From: a virus
Virus record (IMG/VR): IMGVR_UViG_3300021963_000770
Coordinates: 1 to 21,227 of that record
Strand: one strand, 5' to 3'
Length of the DNA stretch: 21,227 bases
Every line of letters starts with the position of its first letter. Position 1 is the stretch's first letter. Below the pieces are notes generated by a model. That model had not been told where the DNA came from, ran no database searches, and saw nothing but the letters and a program-made list of their open reading frames with translations. Positions 20,541 through 21,227 of this stretch are shown here, in pieces. Both the position numbers and the translations under genes were made by a program.

Positions 20541-21119
20541 TTAGGAGCAACCCACGCAGGCGCAGGGGCTGAACTGAGTTCCGCAACCGGCCTCGTATGT
20601 AGCGGCGTGGAAGCGCAGCGTCAATTCGACGGTGACTTCCTCGGAGGAGCTGTAGTCCAGCTCGCCGAAGTTGATGGCTTGGGGCCACACGCCTTCCAGC
20701 GTCCAGGTTTCCATCACGGTTCCGCAACCGTCATACAGGTTGAGGGTGCCGGTGCCGGCATAGCCGGGGTTGCCGGTGTTGCCCTTGGCAGACGATTGCT
20801 TCAGCCCCACCGGGTCGGTGAAGTCGTAGACGCCAGCCAGCCACGAGTACAGGTTGGTGATACCCGGGTTGTTGCCGATGTCGTAGTAGGTGACAGTGAC
20901 TGCTTCCCACGTTCCCTTGCCCGGAATCCACATCTTGCCGTGCAAGTAGTTGATTTCGGTCTCCTCGATGGAGAGGTTCGGGCGCGCAGCCAGTTTCACG
21001 AAGGCCTCGGGAATCTCGTCGGTGCAGTACGGCTTCAGCTTGAACGTCCACCGGTACTTCCTCTTGAATACGATATCTGGTGCCTCGCCCAGAATACCTA
21101 GTCCCATTTCTTGTGCCAT
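20541..21119 (-). CDS. 19: Tail tube protein, T4 gp19-like (first copy, Cys-rich tail)
   Basis: 192 residues. It carries the gp19-type core: MGLGILGE, FKRKYRWTFKLK (18-29), ARPNLSIEETEINYL, WEAVTVTYYD, LNLYDGCG, then INFGELDYSSSEEVTVELTL. It differs from its neighbour by a Gly/Asn insertion (GNTGNPGYAGTG, about 115-126) and a C-terminal tail CGTQFSPCACVGCS with five Cys. It follows the probable sheath gene, the usual 18-19 order, so it is the likelier main tube subunit. The ATG has AAGGAG 7 bases upstream, and the strong terminator follows. Confidence 0.85.
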   Translation of the reverse strand: MAQEMGLGILGEAPDIVFKRKYRWTFKLKPYCTDEIPEAFVKLAARPNLSIEETEINYLHGKMWIPGKGTWEAVTVTYYDIGNNPGITNLYSWLAGVYDFTDPVGLKQSSAKGNTGNPGYAGTGTLNLYDGCGTVMETWTLEGVWPQAINFGELDYSSSEEVTVELTLRFHAATYEAGCGTQFSPCACVGCS

Positions 21120-21153
21120 TTTGTGCTCCTTTGTCTAGTTCGGTTTTGCTGGA

Positions 21154-21227
21154 TTAGAAGGTTTCGGCACCAGCAGTTGCGAAGCTACCGGTCCTGTGGA
21201 TTGAGAATTCGATGAACATGAACTCCA
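21154..21227 (-). CDS. C-terminal end of probable tail sheath protein (gp18-like), cut by window edge
   Basis: Only the last 24 codons are visible: EFMFIEFSIHRTGSFATAGA followed by ETF and TAA. A final strand of the form FIEFSIHRTGS is compatible with the C-terminus of T4-type sheath proteins from T4-like phages, from memory. The main support is position: in T4-like genomes gene 18 directly precedes gene 19. The frame enters from the right edge with one partial codon. Confidence 0.55.
   Translation of the reverse strand, partial: EFMFIEFSIHRTGSFATAGAETF

Noticed and set aside
20607-21101. Plus-strand open frame opposite the first tail tube gene
   Set aside because: The tail tube paralogy on the minus strand explains this region.
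1-21227. tRNA genes, CRISPR arrays, insertion sequences, homing endonucleases or introns
   Set aside because: I saw no cloverleaf, regular spaced repeats, transposase or HNH/GIY-YIG motifs, and the reductase and CTP synthase genes are uninterrupted.

Overview
The window is a stretch of a tailed-phage genome from the T4 superfamily (contractile-tailed myovirus). The T4-type genes that point to this are the recombination nuclease pair gp47/gp46, a gp55-like late sigma factor, two gp19-like tail tube proteins, a gp26-like baseplate hub protein and, at the right edge, what looks like the C-terminus of a tail sheath protein. Genes are packed tightly, often with overlapping stops and starts, and most have clear Shine-Dalgarno sequences. 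Base composition is moderately GC-rich. The host cannot be named from the sequence.

Layout. Positions 1-680 (minus strand) carry the start of an unknown gene and a Pro/Gly-rich small protein. Positions 768-11826 (plus strand) form a long replication and nucleotide-supply block: gp47, a GT8-like glycosyltransferase, gp46, ribonucleotide reductase small and large subunits, a terminator, CTP synthase, a small virion-type protein, a class II glutamine amidotransferase, a PD-(D/E)XK nuclease and another small protein. Positions 11846-16515 (minus strand) hold a VWA/metallopeptidase-like protein with a MoxR-type AAA+ ATPase, a beta-rich probable structural protein, and gp26 with an overlapping -1-frame reading frame. 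Positions 16579-17938 (plus) are four small conserved-looking genes. Positions 17932-19042 (minus) hold a GT2-TPR protein and a small protein. Positions 19076-19947 (plus) hold the late sigma factor and a small protein. Positions 19944-21227 (minus) are tail tube 2, a terminator, tail tube 1 and the end of the probable sheath gene.

How the genes fit together: ribonucleotide reductase and CTP synthase enlarge nucleotide pools for phage DNA synthesis. gp46/gp47 and the PD-(D/E)XK nuclease process recombination intermediates. The gp55-like sigma would switch on the late (virion) genes.

The most unusual observations are these. (1) The glutamine amidotransferase appears to start at an AUC codon behind a 10-base perfect Shine-Dalgarno. 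(2) A T-TTT-TTC slippery site lies near the end of gp26, leading into a -1-frame ORF that has no start codon of its own. (3) Three small proteins have N-termini resembling T4 capsid-targeting sequences with a prohead-protease (I/L)xE site. Each has a near-late-promoter octamer 5-7 nt before its ATG and no Shine-Dalgarno, suggesting leaderless late mRNAs. (4) Two otherwise unrelated small proteins share an RVxxCKAxELExxLK motif. There is no gene-free stretch longer than 300 bases; the largest gap (7364-7501) holds a terminator.
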